Assembly: GCA_037447655.1 (NCBI GenBank)
Contig: JBBHKE010000674.1
Location: 19,776-83,775, forward strand
Origin: Zygnema cylindricum
Taxonomy: Eukaryota; Streptophyta; Zygnematophyceae; Zygnematales; Zygnemataceae
DNA length: 64,000 nt
Reading direction: 5' to 3'
The position numbers were made by a program, and so were the translations under genes. Numbering within the stretch: the first letter of the stretch is position 1; every line of letters begins with the position of its first letter. Of this stretch, positions 21,460-30,991 are shown piece after piece. The notes under the pieces were generated by a model. It saw only the letters and a program-made list of their open reading frames with translations, was not told the DNA's origin and ran no database searches.

Positions 21460-23849
21460 GCGATGTCTGATCAAGAGGAGAAACCCCTTGAAAATTTTGT
21501 TGAGCCTGTTGCATTTGTATTTGCTGCTGTAACAGATATGCTACAAGAGGCATATCAGCAGTTGGCAACATCTGCAAGTTTGGTGGTGAAGTTGGCAATT
21601 GACCTGGTTGTTGTAACCATTGTCCTCTTTTATCAACAGAAGTTGGAGGTGGAGGACCTACAGAGATGTTTCCACCGCTACTATGTGAAGAAGACTCACA
21701 CGGTCCCTCTACCCCCCTCTGTGGCAGTGTATACTCCTCTTTTCGGTTCACATAATTCCCCTAGTGCCTTTTCTTCTTCCTTTCTATAGCTCTGCGATTC
21801 CGTGAAAAAGCAACACTCCCAATATTTGGAGGAGATCCTTGTTCCTTTCCTCCCGGCCAAAAGACACTCGGTTCTGTCTCACTTCTCAGCTTTTTCGAAC
21901 CAGGTGTCTCACTTACACCTTCAACCTCAGAAGGTAGTCTCCTCGGTATTAAGGGATTTTGGCGCCCTGTTGACTGCAACTGACTTTCTGTTACAGGCAT
22001 CGATTCCAATTGCTTATGTTTGTCATATGCCCGGGTCTCCCCAATGCTTTGTCCGGACCGTCGTGTTCGATCACTCCAAAAATTGTCGGTGACAATAGTC
22101 CCTTTCTTGTCTACACACAAAAATCAGAAAGATACAACAGGATATAGCACGTTAACGCTCATAGCCCAAAAAGCTAGACATACTACACTTGAAGCCAGTA
22201 GTTGTATATGTACAGCCCTGCATCTTCCTTGACAATTCAGTGGCCAGTGGTCCATTTGATTGTATTGATAAAGTTAAGACCGGAAATACAACAGTCAAAC
22301 TTGATGTGAGCCACACACCAGTCTGAGAAAACTTGACAGCTGTACGGTCTTCAGTAGAAGTGAAACATCTATGAATATGGTTTATGAAACGCATGAAACT
22401 TTCCTGCTAGTATCTGTGTCTAGTCATCCTATTAATACAGCTGCGTGAAAAATTCCCTATGTCGGAATCATTGTACCACCGCCAACCCAACACATTAAAA
22501 GAAAACTATTTTAAATGGAACGAATCAAAGTTATCTGCACTGAACATCCGTACTACCTTACAGTGAACAGGGCACAAAGCCTGATACCTGCCAGTGTGTG
22601 CCTCCGACCACCGAGGAGTGACTGCCAATACTTCCATTGTGGGGGCTCATACCATGTTGTAGGAATGCCATGAGACAGTGGCGCATGCTCACCTGCTGCT
22701 ACGGGCGCAGCTACTGGACAAGCGGTACTGATATCCTCAGCGGAGAGGCTTGTTGTTGTTAAAGCTGATCCAGCACTCTGACTTGTTTGTTGTATAGGAA
22801 GTATCATTGACATTTGAGCCAACGAACTATTTCCTTGCGGCTTCTCAGCTGCTAGTTCCAAATGTTGTTGTAAACAAGCTTTCAGGATGTCTGAATTGCA
22901 AAGTCTTGGAAGACTCTCTGGGAGAGAAGGTGTCGTTGAGGGACTTGCAGCCAAGGCTGAATTTGCGCACACTGCTTTGGTCACCGTCTCTTTTTTGGTA
23001 TGAATTGCAACTTCCCCGCGTGGATTTGCCCGCCCTCCATTAAGAAGAAATTGTTTCGTCTCTGTTACGGTCACGGAAAAAAAGTGTGAATGGAAATTGG
23101 AAGTGAAAGGGCTTGCGAATCCCCTTCCCATCAACTCTGATTAAAATTTATCAGCCCATGGTCCGTCGTGCTTGATGCTTCTAATAAACTAAAACTACGC
23201 TTAGGTTATCTTTTATCAGCAACAGCGGCCAAATTATGAAACATCTAAAACACTACTCTGTTATGACCAGGTCAGATTCAGCAGATCAGAAGCTACAGAT
23301 AAGTTCTGTACAATCTACACAATCTATTTTACAGTCTACTATACAAACATTTACTATACGATCTACTAAAAAAAAATCTACTATACAAACATCTACTATA
23401 CAGTGACCATCAACTGGCACTAGATCTTCTGGCTAAGTTGAGACCAAATGATTACATTATGGAGGAAACTAGAAATTATAATCTTCTAGCTTTGATCGAA
23501 AATTTGACAACTAATCATGAACCTCTTTGCCACACCTTAAGCCTAACGTAATACCTTTCTTATAGTAGTATGTTACTTTAAAAAAATACACAACTTCTTC
23601 GCAAATACCTGCATCATCACCCTCTTTCCTCCTCCCTCTCCCTTTTTCCTCTCCCTCTCCCTTTCTCTCTGCTATCTTTCCCCCTCTCACTCTCCCTCTC
23701 CCTGTAGATGAGAGAGCGGAGAAAGCAATAAGTGATGCCATTCCGTACCAGAGCTTTGCATTGAACTGATTCGAGGGTAGAGGTTGATAAGTCCTTCCAC
23801 TGCAGCTTGTACTTCCTGATCTTTTGGATCAATATGAGTGCCCTTATTC
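20171..23849 (-). CDS. glutamine-rich protein gene, three exons, two in-frame TAGs
   Basis: Inferred minus-strand model. A possible first exon starts at ATG 23849 (MNKGTHIDPKDQEVQAAVEG...) and its end near 23700 is uncertain. Exon 2 lies within 23134-22693 and ends CAG|GTGAGC. An intron spans 22692-22111 (acceptor TTTGTGTGTAG), and exon 3 is 22110-20171. The exon 2/3 junction joins in phase 1 and reads PVAA-D-KKGTIVTDNFWSDRTRR. Exon 3 has a basic stretch (AIERKKKRH), long Gln runs encoded mainly by CAA (about 21430-21465) and by CAA/CAG elsewhere, and an acidic C-terminus (EEGDGDDDIV). The composition suggests a nuclear transcription- or chromatin-associated protein; I do not recognise the family. 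In-frame TAGs at 21761-21763 and 20441-20443 interrupt it, each with coding-like sequence after it. It may be a recent pseudogene, a gene with recoding or unseen splicing, or have sequence errors. Confidence 0.6.
20435..20443 (-). promoter_or_regulatory. TAG CAGTCA in host gene: readthrough-type context
   Basis: The codons GAT CCA TAG CAG TCA ATG fit UAG-CAR-YYA. After the TAG, 89 codons stay open to a TAA/TAG-type end at 20171-20173 and look like genuine protein sequence. A single C-to-T change of a glutamine codon would also produce it. Confidence 0.4.
23620..23705 (-). repeat. CT/CCCTCT-rich tract in intron 1 region
   Basis: Irregular CTCCCTCTCC units directly downstream of the putative first exon, read as GGGAGAGG on the gene strand. 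Confidence 0.8.
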
Positions 23850-24129
23850 ATGTTATGACCGTTTTAACAGATAGACGTCTCAATATCAATCTGCCAACAA
23901 CCTGGACCCTCCATAACAAAGAGATGTTAGTCATATTTAACAAAGTTTGATGTGTCTACACTTTTCTAAAACGACTGGCAACTTTTAAGCAGGCTTTCTA
24001 TTCAACATATTTAGTAAAAAATCCAAACTGAATTGGGCAAATCTTTATATTCTCACTATACAAAAGTTATCAACGGCAGAAAACACTATGCAAAATAATC
24101 AAAATTGGTTAAGCTTAGTGGCTAAGACA

Positions 24130-24415
24130 GAGCTGAGATAAAGAAAACCAACAACATAAGTTTTGAAATTAGAAAAGCAATAATATAATAATTTTGATAT
24201 CAGAAAACCAACAACGTTGTATTTGATGATAAAAAAAACCAACAATAATGCTTTGCAGTGAAAAGCCACAATTGTAATATCTTGAGATTAGAAAACCAAT
24301 AGTGCAATATTTTGAGATCAGAAAATTAATTTAGAGTATTTTAAGAACAGAAAATCAATAATATAACGTTGATTCGTTTGAGATCAGAAAATTGATAAGG
24401 TAATATTTTGTGCTT
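24130..24415 (+). repeat. degenerate minisatellite upstream of the glutamine-rich gene
   Basis: Seven to eight imperfect units of about 35-40 bp built around TTTTGAGATCAGAAAACCAATA. Lies between the putative first exon and element C. Confidence 0.75.
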
Positions 24416-24829
24416 ACTATAATTTTTATTCCGATTAACTAAATTTACCGAATATGACAAAGAAATATACACAGACTGTTAAAGCAACAAGTATTTTACA
24501 CTCAAAATCGAGGAATAGATTAAATGCAACGATTCTATACTATATTAAACAACTCTATACTCATACAATAATTCATGGAGTGATTTGTTTAAAACCTTCT
24601 CCCAAACTCTTAGTTGTTTGGATGAGGCTTAAGGAATGAGAATTGAATACTTTTTAGCTTCATTTCTCAAAACTTTATCTGAATAAAAATAAATATTGTT
24701 GGGGAAGTAATTTAAATGTCAGCGACAATTGCATAGAACTACTGAACTATTCAAACAGAGAAACTTGACAAAAGGGAAAAGAAGGAAACACAAACAGCAA
24801 TTCATTTTTTGAGAATGTCAACAATTGCC

Positions 24830-24834
24830 ATTTC
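24830..24834. other. target-site duplication, element C (left)
   Basis: ATTTC, identical to 30987-30991 on the far side of the element. Confidence 0.95.
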
Positions 24835-25428
24835 TGAAAGGATCTTACACAAAAATCAGAGTGCAAGACTACAACGGAAGCAAAAATAAAACATACAGAT
24901 AAGAACGAACTGTCCACAAAAGCCAATATATTTCATAGACATTTTCTCCCATAAAAGATTTTTTTTCCTACTCCCTCTAATCTGCAGTATATAGTACAGT
25001 TACTGTGACGTCACTACTTCAAACTACAAATCAACCCAAATCATATAGTGCGCACTAAGTGCGTACAAGTCAATACGTGTCAACAGCGAAACTCAAAGAA
25101 CTGCCGGCACAACTCACACGTACGACCAAAACTAACTAAAGACAAAACATACATACTAACCGTACACACCAAACGAAACATAACCTGGTCATAGTCAAAC
25201 TGAATCTCCAAGAATCCAAGAAAACTACAATCCACTACACGACTAAATAAAACCACTCGTGACCACTAACTTAGCGTAATGACAAATTAATCACACTAAC
25301 TTAACGTAACGACAAATTAGCCAGCCGCGCGACAGACCGCGACGGCCGACTACAACTTTGACTGAAAAAGACAGAATAGTCGGCCGCGCGATAGGCCGCG
25401 ACGGCCGATTACAAATTTTGACTTAACA
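24835..25428 (-). repeat. 3' LTR of element C (594 bp)
   Basis: Minus-strand ends TGTTAAGTCAAAATTTG and GATCCTTTCA. Its U3 holds two tandem duplications: a 30-bp unit (CACTAACTTANCGTAANGAC, 25264-25320) and a GC-rich unit (CCGCGCGAYAGNCCGCGACGG, 25325-25425). TATATAC near 24986 is a candidate TATA box. Confidence 0.98.
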
Positions 25429-25441
25429 ATCCCCCTCTCAA
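25429..25441 (-). other. polypurine tract, element C
   Basis: Minus strand TTTGAGAGGGGGAT, immediately before the 3' LTR; the plus-strand DNA primer site. Confidence 0.9.
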
Positions 25442-25452
25442 ACTTGTAATCA

Positions 25453-27009
25453 TCACATCAAACCTAATTTAGGTCTCCCCCTCAAAAGTACATCATGGGC
25501 CGCGGCTTTTGTCAACATATCCGCTGCTTCCTCCAACGTCGAAACATATAAAAATTCAATTTCCTTTGCCGTGACCAAATCGCGTACGAAATGCCACTGA
25601 ATCCTAATATGTTTTGTCCTCTTGTGAAAGACAGGATTCTTCACCAATGCCATCGAACTCATACTGTCAGAAAATATTTTCATACAACCTATTGAAATCC
25701 CCAATTCGCCAAGTAGTTCCTTGATCCAAATCGACGCCTTAGATGTGTGACACGCCGCCATGTATTCTGCTTCGGTTGAACTTAAAGCAACAGTTGGTTG
25801 GAGTCGTGAACTCCAAGAAACTGACGCGCCGCCAAAAACAAAAGCATATCCAGACGTTGATTTTCCTGTGTCAAAATCTCCACCCCAATCTGCGTCACAA
25901 TATCCCACGCACTCCAAAGATGTCCGTCCAGATCGGAACAATAAACCAATCTCGATTGTACCCGCAAGGTAACGAAATATCCTCTTCACGGCCTCCCAAT
26001 GAATCTTTTTAGGAGCCTGACAAAATCGGCTCACGACAGAAACTGCGGCTGAAATATCCGGTCGCGTGGCCACACTTAAATACATTAAACTTCCAACGGC
26101 CTCACGATAGGGCACGTGGACAGTTTCCTCCTCCTCAAATTTGCGATATTGTAGTTTGGAATCTAGTGGTGTCAAAACCGGCTTAGAGTCCAACATAACA
26201 AATTTTGTTAGTACTTCTTTGCAATATTGCGCTTGCGACAATTTAATATCTCCATTATCGTATCTTAAAACTTCCACTCCAAGAATATATCGTACGTCCC
26301 CCAAATCCGTGACTTTAAAATGTAGACGTAGGTACTCCTTCAATTCCGCGATTTGCGTCAACTTGTCACATATCATCAAAAAATCATCCACGTAGACAGA
26401 AAATATAATTTGATCTTCCCCCTCACCTTTTACGTAAACTCCAGAGTCTGAAACTGTTCGGACGAATCCAAATTCGGTAAGGACCTTGTGTAATCGTAAA
26501 TACCAAGTCCGCGGTGCCTGTTTTAGTCCGTACAAGGACTTTCGCAGCCGCCATACCTTCCCCTCCTTCGACACTACTCCCTCCGGAACTTTCATATAAA
26601 CCTCCTCCTCTAAGTCACCATTCAAGAACGCCGTCTCTACGTCCATTTGGTGAATGTGCTTTTTGCCGGCAGCGGCAATAGCAATAATCATCCTCAAAGA
26701 ATCAAACTTAACAACCGGTGCATATGTCTCCGTATAATCTATCCCCTCCCTTTGTTGAAAGCCCTTGCAAACTAGCCGAGCCTTATGTTTTACTACTTCC
26801 CCCGATGCACCAGTTTTGGTTTTAAAAATCCACTTCGCATCAATAGCCATTTTACCCTCCGGTAGGCTTACCTCCTCAAACGTACGGTTGTCGATAATAG
26901 ATTGAAGTTCTCGCTCCCACGCCGGTTTCCAATGCTTCTCCCAATCGCATGATTTTCGTGCTTCCACATACGATTGTGGATCGCCCGGCTTATTTTCACA
27001 TAATGATTG
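25453..27009 (-). CDS. copia C reverse transcriptase-RNase H (readthrough domain)
   Basis: 518 codons open from the CAA following the TAG. RT: AKWIFKTKTGASGE, GFQQREGIDY, DVETAFLNGDLEE and the catalytic YVDD at 26383-26394. RNase H: CDADWGGD, TSGYAF, STEAEYMAA, DSMSSMALVKN, RTKHIRIQWHFVRD, and the tail EEAADMLTKAAAHDV. All catalytic signatures are present and there is no other stop or frameshift. The first 14 codons have no ATG, and the first in-frame residue that could initiate is far from any leader. I infer that it is made as a C-terminal extension of Gag-PR-INT by readthrough. It would perform cDNA synthesis in the virus-like particle. Confidence 0.93.
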   Translation of the reverse strand, partial: QSLCENKPGDPQSYVEARKSCDWEKHWKPAWERELQSIIDNRTFEEVSLPEGKMAIDAKWIFKTKTGASGEVVKHKARLVCKGFQQREGIDYTETYAPVVKFDSLRMIIAIAAAGKKHIHQMDVETAFLNGDLEEEVYMKVPEGVVSKEGKVWRLRKSLYGLKQAPRTWYLRLHKVLTEFGFVRTVSDSGVYVKGEGEDQIIFSVYVDDFLMICDKLTQIAELKEYLRLHFKVTDLGDVRYILGVEVLRYDNGDIKLSQAQYCKEVLTKFVMLDSKPVLTPLDSKLQYRKFEEEETVHVPYREAVGSLMYLSVATRPDISAAVSVVSRFCQAPKKIHWEAVKRIFRYLAGTIEIGLLFRSGRTSLECVGYCDADWGGDFDTGKSTSGYAFVFGGASVSWSSRLQPTVALSSTEAEYMAACHTSKASIWIKELLGELGISIGCMKIFSDSMSSMALVKNPVFHKRTKHIRIQWHFVRDLVTAKEIEFLYVSTLEEAADMLTKAAAHDVLLRGRPKLGLM

Positions 27010-27012
27010 CTA
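27004..27012 (-). promoter_or_regulatory. candidate stop-codon readthrough site (TAG CAATCA), element C
   Basis: CTT TTA TAG CAA TCA TTA. The element is otherwise intact and almost unmutated, so this TAG is unlikely to be decay. It sits between integrase (ends D-F-L-L) and RT (Q-S-L-C-E-N). Confidence 0.85.
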
Positions 27013-30000
27013 TAAAAGAAAATCGTCCTCCCTCTCCGCCGAGATAAAATAATATGAATTTTCCACATTCCCCTTACCATCAAAAGAAAGACGAGCCGGT
27101 TTCTTTCCCCTATTTTCTCGCATACTCCTCCTCGGCTCAAATTCTTTCTCCTCCTTTGCCGATTCCTCCTCGATGACATGTGGACCACTCGATTTAGAAG
27201 ACGAAGATTTCCTCGTGTCCGAAGACATTCGGGAATTTTCGCTTCTCCAATCCCCACCAATGTTACCAAAATTTACTTTCTCCTTAATTTTACCTTTCCC
27301 CCACTTAACATTGGATGTGGATTCCGGCTCAATTTCCCAATCCGAACCCTCAATGTCATTAAGATCACCAATTTCAAATTCCTCATGAAAATCAAGATTA
27401 GAATGTCGATTAGCCGATCGAGAGATTGTGGATAATAAGTCCTCGTGAAAATCCACATTTCTTGATTCCTCAATGATATTTCGAATCGGATCATAAACTC
27501 GATAAAGGCTCCCTCTCTCACTATATCCGACGAAATAACCACTCCAACTTCTCGATGCAAACTTACCCTTCCTCTTTTGTGCTTGAATATAAACCGACGC
27601 ACGACATCCCCAAATCCGAATGTGGTGTAGAGTAGGCTTGCGCCCAAACCACAACTCATACGGAGTTTTATCACCCGAAACCGACGTGATTCGCCGATTG
27701 CAAATATAATTTGCCGTTAAAATTGCATCGCCCCATAAATGAATACTCCTCCCGGATCCGTGTACCATGGATCGTACCATTTCTTGAAGAGTACGATTTT
27801 TCCTCTCGGCAATGCCATTGGATTCCGGTGAGTAAGATGCGGTATATTGATGAGAAATTCCCCACTCTTTACAATAAGGATCAAAAGCAAGAAATTCCCC
27901 TCCGTTATCCGATCTAATAGATTTTAACTTTCTCTCACATTGCCTTTCGGCCATCACATGCCACTCTTGAAAGCGTAAAAATGCTTCGGATTTGTGTTTA
28001 AGTAATATTACCCATGTGAGGCGAGAGAAGTCGTCTACCACCACCATGATATATTTGTTTCCACCAATCGTCTCCGGTTTCACGTCCCCACATAAATCAA
28101 TGTGCACAAGATCAAGCGGATGCTTAGATCGATGCATCGGATCCTTAGCCGGATGCGGCTTTCGGATTTGTCTCCCCTTACTACACCCCTCACATCCGTT
28201 AATTTTCTCTCCCGACGCCAAGTCTAATCCCCTTACGCTTCCATTTTTAATCATCCGTCGTAAACTCGTCTCCGATGTGTGACACATTCGATGGTGCCAC
28301 AAGGTTAGATCACCTTTCAATTCGGAAATTTGCGAAATAATGCCATAAGAATTTGGTTGGGATTTCGGCCGACGCCATTTTAGTCGACTATGCATAAAAT
28401 CCGTGACCTCTCCTTCACCTATTTGTACACCATCAGATCGTACAATTTTTATTGTGGAATCTCCGTACGCAAGTACACTGCCGCCCGCTCGTTGAATCTG
28501 CGGTACACTGAGAAGGTTCACTGAACCTTCGGGTAAGTACAAAACATTAGTTAATTGAGTTTGCATAACTTTTTCTACTCCACGTGAGTCCAAACTTGGT
28601 AAATCCAACCGTACAGTACCCACGGTACTTATCGAAATCACTTGTCCACTTGCGACAGTGATTCTTTTTGGTACCGTAAGTTCGCGAAAATCGTCAAATA
28701 GTGAAGCGTCGGTACAAACGTGATGTGACGCTCCAGAGTCAATAATCCACTCTTTTTCGTGTAACGTAGAACCTGCCAAAAGATCAACCGACAGGTTAAG
28801 GGCGGAAAATATTTGTGCTTCGTCGCCTCCCTCAAAGTAATCGTCACCCATAAAGTGTCCTCCTCCTCTTCCATTGCGGCCTCCACGACCACCGCGGCCG
28901 CCAAGACGACCGCCACCGCGTCCACCGTATCGACCGCCGCCGTCTCCTCTACCGACGCCGTTTCCTCTAGCGCCGCCGCCTCCTCTACCGCCCGCTCCTC
29001 CATTTTCAGCCTTTGAATAACATTGGGGGCTTATATGGCCCCATTTCCCGCAAAAATGGCATTGACACTCCTTGTCCGGGCAAGAAGCCGCCATGTGACC
29101 AAGTTTGCCGCACTGAAAGCAAGCAATATTGGTTAGATCTGAATATCCGGGTTGGGAAGGAGATCTCCCGGCCCTTTCGTGTCCTCTTCCCCCTCTTCCT
29201 CTCGGATTTCCACCTCTTCTACCTCCTCTTCCCCGAAGATAATTAAGATCGGGCGTTTCCGGTGTCGTCGCATTGAGGGAACCGGTCGGTTGGGGTCCCC
29301 TCGATGAACTCGGACGATTCGCCTCGGTGGATTTGAGGAAAGTAATAATCGAATCCAAAGTGTTCGAATCCCTCGATAAAAGAATGTCCCTCAAATGTAT
29401 CATTTTTTCCGGTAAGGCATGGATGAAGACCGATGCCTTATCACTCTCATCGATGAACTTTCCCAAGTTTGTGAGTTGCTCGATAATAATATTGAATCTC
29501 TTCGCGGCTTCATCGATCGACTCACTCGACTTAACCTTAAAGGAGGTATAATCGGTATAAATGTGTTGCCCCTTATTTTGAAGACTCTTTTCGAAGTGAT
29601 TCTCAAGAGCCACCCAACAATCATGGGCAAATCTTCGGGTAAGGAATAGATCATGTATAGAAGTGCTACATGATTGAAATAAACCGCCGATAGCGGAAAG
29701 ATTTTTCTTCGTCCACACACGATAAGCTCTCCGATCCGAGGTAGGCATCTTGTCCACCCCTTTTACCACCTTCCAAAGCCGTTTCAATTTAAATTGACCT
29801 TTGATATATTTCTTCCACGATTGATAATTTGTACCATTGAAGATGACAATCTTGCCGGACATAGATTCAACCGGTTCGTCCCCTTCACTCCAATCATCGA
29901 GATCGGAATCATCATCGATTGGAAGTTTCCCCTTTCGAATAAATTCCCTCGTCTCCTCCTCATCTCCTCCACCTTCTTCCGTATCGCCGATGCTTTGATC

Positions 30001-30333
30001 CGGAATCGGATCTCCGAATAATGGAGATCTAGTAACACGGTTTGCCTCGGAGATTCGCTGATCCACATAACGGAAAAGACCATCCATCAGTTTTTGGAGA
30101 CGATCTCCCATCGCGTCATCTTCCTCCTTCTTTTTCCCCTCATTCTCCTCTTTTTGACCGACAGGATCGATCGGAACGGTCTCCTCAAAAGTTTTGCCGG
30201 TGAAAGCAAATGGAGTTTCTACTTCCGGATCCGAAGATGATTCGGATGGATCCGGAGGATCCGGATCCGGAGGTTGCGGAAATATCGGAGAAGGCATCAA
30301 AGGAGAAGGGGTATTTTTCTTCTTTCTCCCCAT
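27010..30333 (-). CDS. copia C Gag-protease-integrase
   Basis: 1107 codons from ATG 30333 (MGRKKKNTP); the frame stays open 15 codons further upstream, but this start matches A and D. Approximate residues: acidic/proline-rich N-terminus 1-155; UBN2-type gag from FNGTNY (165) to about 340; RGG stretch 367-387; CCHC knuckles 405-418 (CFQCGKLGHMAASC) and 426-438 (CHFCGKWGHISPQC); second RGG stretch 446-492; protease DSGAS at 532; integrase zinc finger (WHHRMCH 679, CEGC 714) and DDE residues in HIDLCG (746), SDNGG (809) and AERKN (843); Arg/Ser-rich C-terminal tail ending at the TAG. Supplies capsid, protease and integrase. Copia elements normally read Gag-Pol as one frame through RT, so stopping after integrase is unusual. 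Confidence 0.95.
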   Translation of the reverse strand: MGRKKKNTPSPLMPSPIFPQPPDPDPPDPSESSSDPEVETPFAFTGKTFEETVPIDPVGQKEENEGKKKEEDDAMGDRLQKLMDGLFRYVDQRISEANRVTRSPLFGDPIPDQSIGDTEEGGGDEEETREFIRKGKLPIDDDSDLDDWSEGDEPVESMSGKIVIFNGTNYQSWKKYIKGQFKLKRLWKVVKGVDKMPTSDRRAYRVWTKKNLSAIGGLFQSCSTSIHDLFLTRRFAHDCWVALENHFEKSLQNKGQHIYTDYTSFKVKSSESIDEAAKRFNIIIEQLTNLGKFIDESDKASVFIHALPEKMIHLRDILLSRDSNTLDSIITFLKSTEANRPSSSRGPQPTGSLNATTPETPDLNYLRGRGGRRGGNPRGRGGRGHERAGRSPSQPGYSDLTNIACFQCGKLGHMAASCPDKECQCHFCGKWGHISPQCYSKAENGGAGGRGGGGARGNGVGRGDGGGRYGGRGGGRLGGRGGRGGRNGRGGGHFMGDDYFEGGDEAQIFSALNLSVDLLAGSTLHEKEWIIDSGASHHVCTDASLFDDFRELTVPKRITVASGQVISISTVGTVRLDLPSLDSRGVEKVMQTQLTNVLYLPEGSVNLLSVPQIQRAGGSVLAYGDSTIKIVRSDGVQIGEGEVTDFMHSRLKWRRPKSQPNSYGIISQISELKGDLTLWHHRMCHTSETSLRRMIKNGSVRGLDLASGEKINGCEGCSKGRQIRKPHPAKDPMHRSKHPLDLVHIDLCGDVKPETIGGNKYIMVVVDDFSRLTWVILLKHKSEAFLRFQEWHVMAERQCERKLKSIRSDNGGEFLAFDPYCKEWGISHQYTASYSPESNGIAERKNRTLQEMVRSMVHGSGRSIHLWGDAILTANYICNRRITSVSGDKTPYELWFGRKPTLHHIRIWGCRASVYIQAQKRKGKFASRSWSGYFVGYSERGSLYRVYDPIRNIIEESRNVDFHEDLLSTISRSANRHSNLDFHEEFEIGDLNDIEGSDWEIEPESTSNVKWGKGKIKEKVNFGNIGGDWRSENSRMSSDTRKSSSSKSSGPHVIEEESAKEEKEFEPRRSMRENRGKKPARLSFDGKGNVENSYYFISAEREDDFLL

Positions 30334-30378
30334 GGCGGCCAAACTAGCCACCCTTCTACACCTCAAAGGAGCACACAA

Positions 30379-30390
30379 GCTCCGATACCA
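30379..30390 (-). other. primer-binding site, element C
   Basis: TGGTATCGGAGC on the minus strand, two bases inside the LTR. Confidence 0.93.
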
Positions 30391-30392
30391 AT

Positions 30393-30986
30393 TGAAAGGA
30401 TCTTACACAAAAATCAGAGTGCAAGACTACAGCGGAAGCAAAAATAAAACATACAGATAAGAACGAACTGTCCACAAAAGCCAATATATTTCATAGACAT
30501 TTTCTCCCATAAAAGATTTTTTTTCCTACTCCCTCTAATCTGCAGTATATAGTACAGTTACTGTGACGTCACTACTTCAAACTACAAATCAACCCAAATC
30601 ATATAGTGCGCACTAAGTGCGTACAAGTCAATACGTGTCAACAGCGAAACTCAAAGAACTGCCGGCACAACTCACACGTACGACCAAAACTAACTAAAGA
30701 CAAAACATACATACTAACCGTACACACCAAACGAAACATAACCTGGTCATAGTCAAACTGAATCTCCAAGAATCCAAGAAAACTACAATCCACTACACGA
30801 CTAAATAAAACCACTCGTGACCACTAACTTAGCGTAATGACAAATTAATCACACTAACTTAACGTAACGACAAATTAGCCAGCCGCGCGACAGACCGCGA
30901 CGGCCGACTACAACTTTGACTGAAAAAGACAGAATAGTCGGCCGCGCGATAGGCCGCGACGGCCGATTACAAATTTTGACTTAACA
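30393..30986 (-). repeat. 5' LTR of element C (594 bp)
   Basis: Identical to the 3' LTR except G at 30432 where the other has A at 24874. The flank 30987-30991 is ATTTC, the second copy of the target duplication. Confidence 0.98.
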
Positions 30987-30991
30987 ATTTC

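Larger units (their letters stand above)
24835..30986 (-). mobile_element. Ty1/copia LTR retrotransposon C, complete and young
   Basis: A 6152-bp element with two 594-bp LTRs that differ only at 24874/30432, a perfect ATTTC target duplication, a PBS (30379-30390), a PPT and a polyprotein whose only interruption is the TAG at 27010-27012. The near-identical LTRs imply a very recent insertion, and the intact frames imply a probably autonomous copy. It represents a second LTR family, distinct from A/B and D. Confidence 0.98.

Noticed and set aside
21761-21763. TAG GGG in the glutamine-rich gene as a readthrough site
   Set aside because: Context does not fit a known leaky motif; nonsense mutation or missed splicing is more likely.
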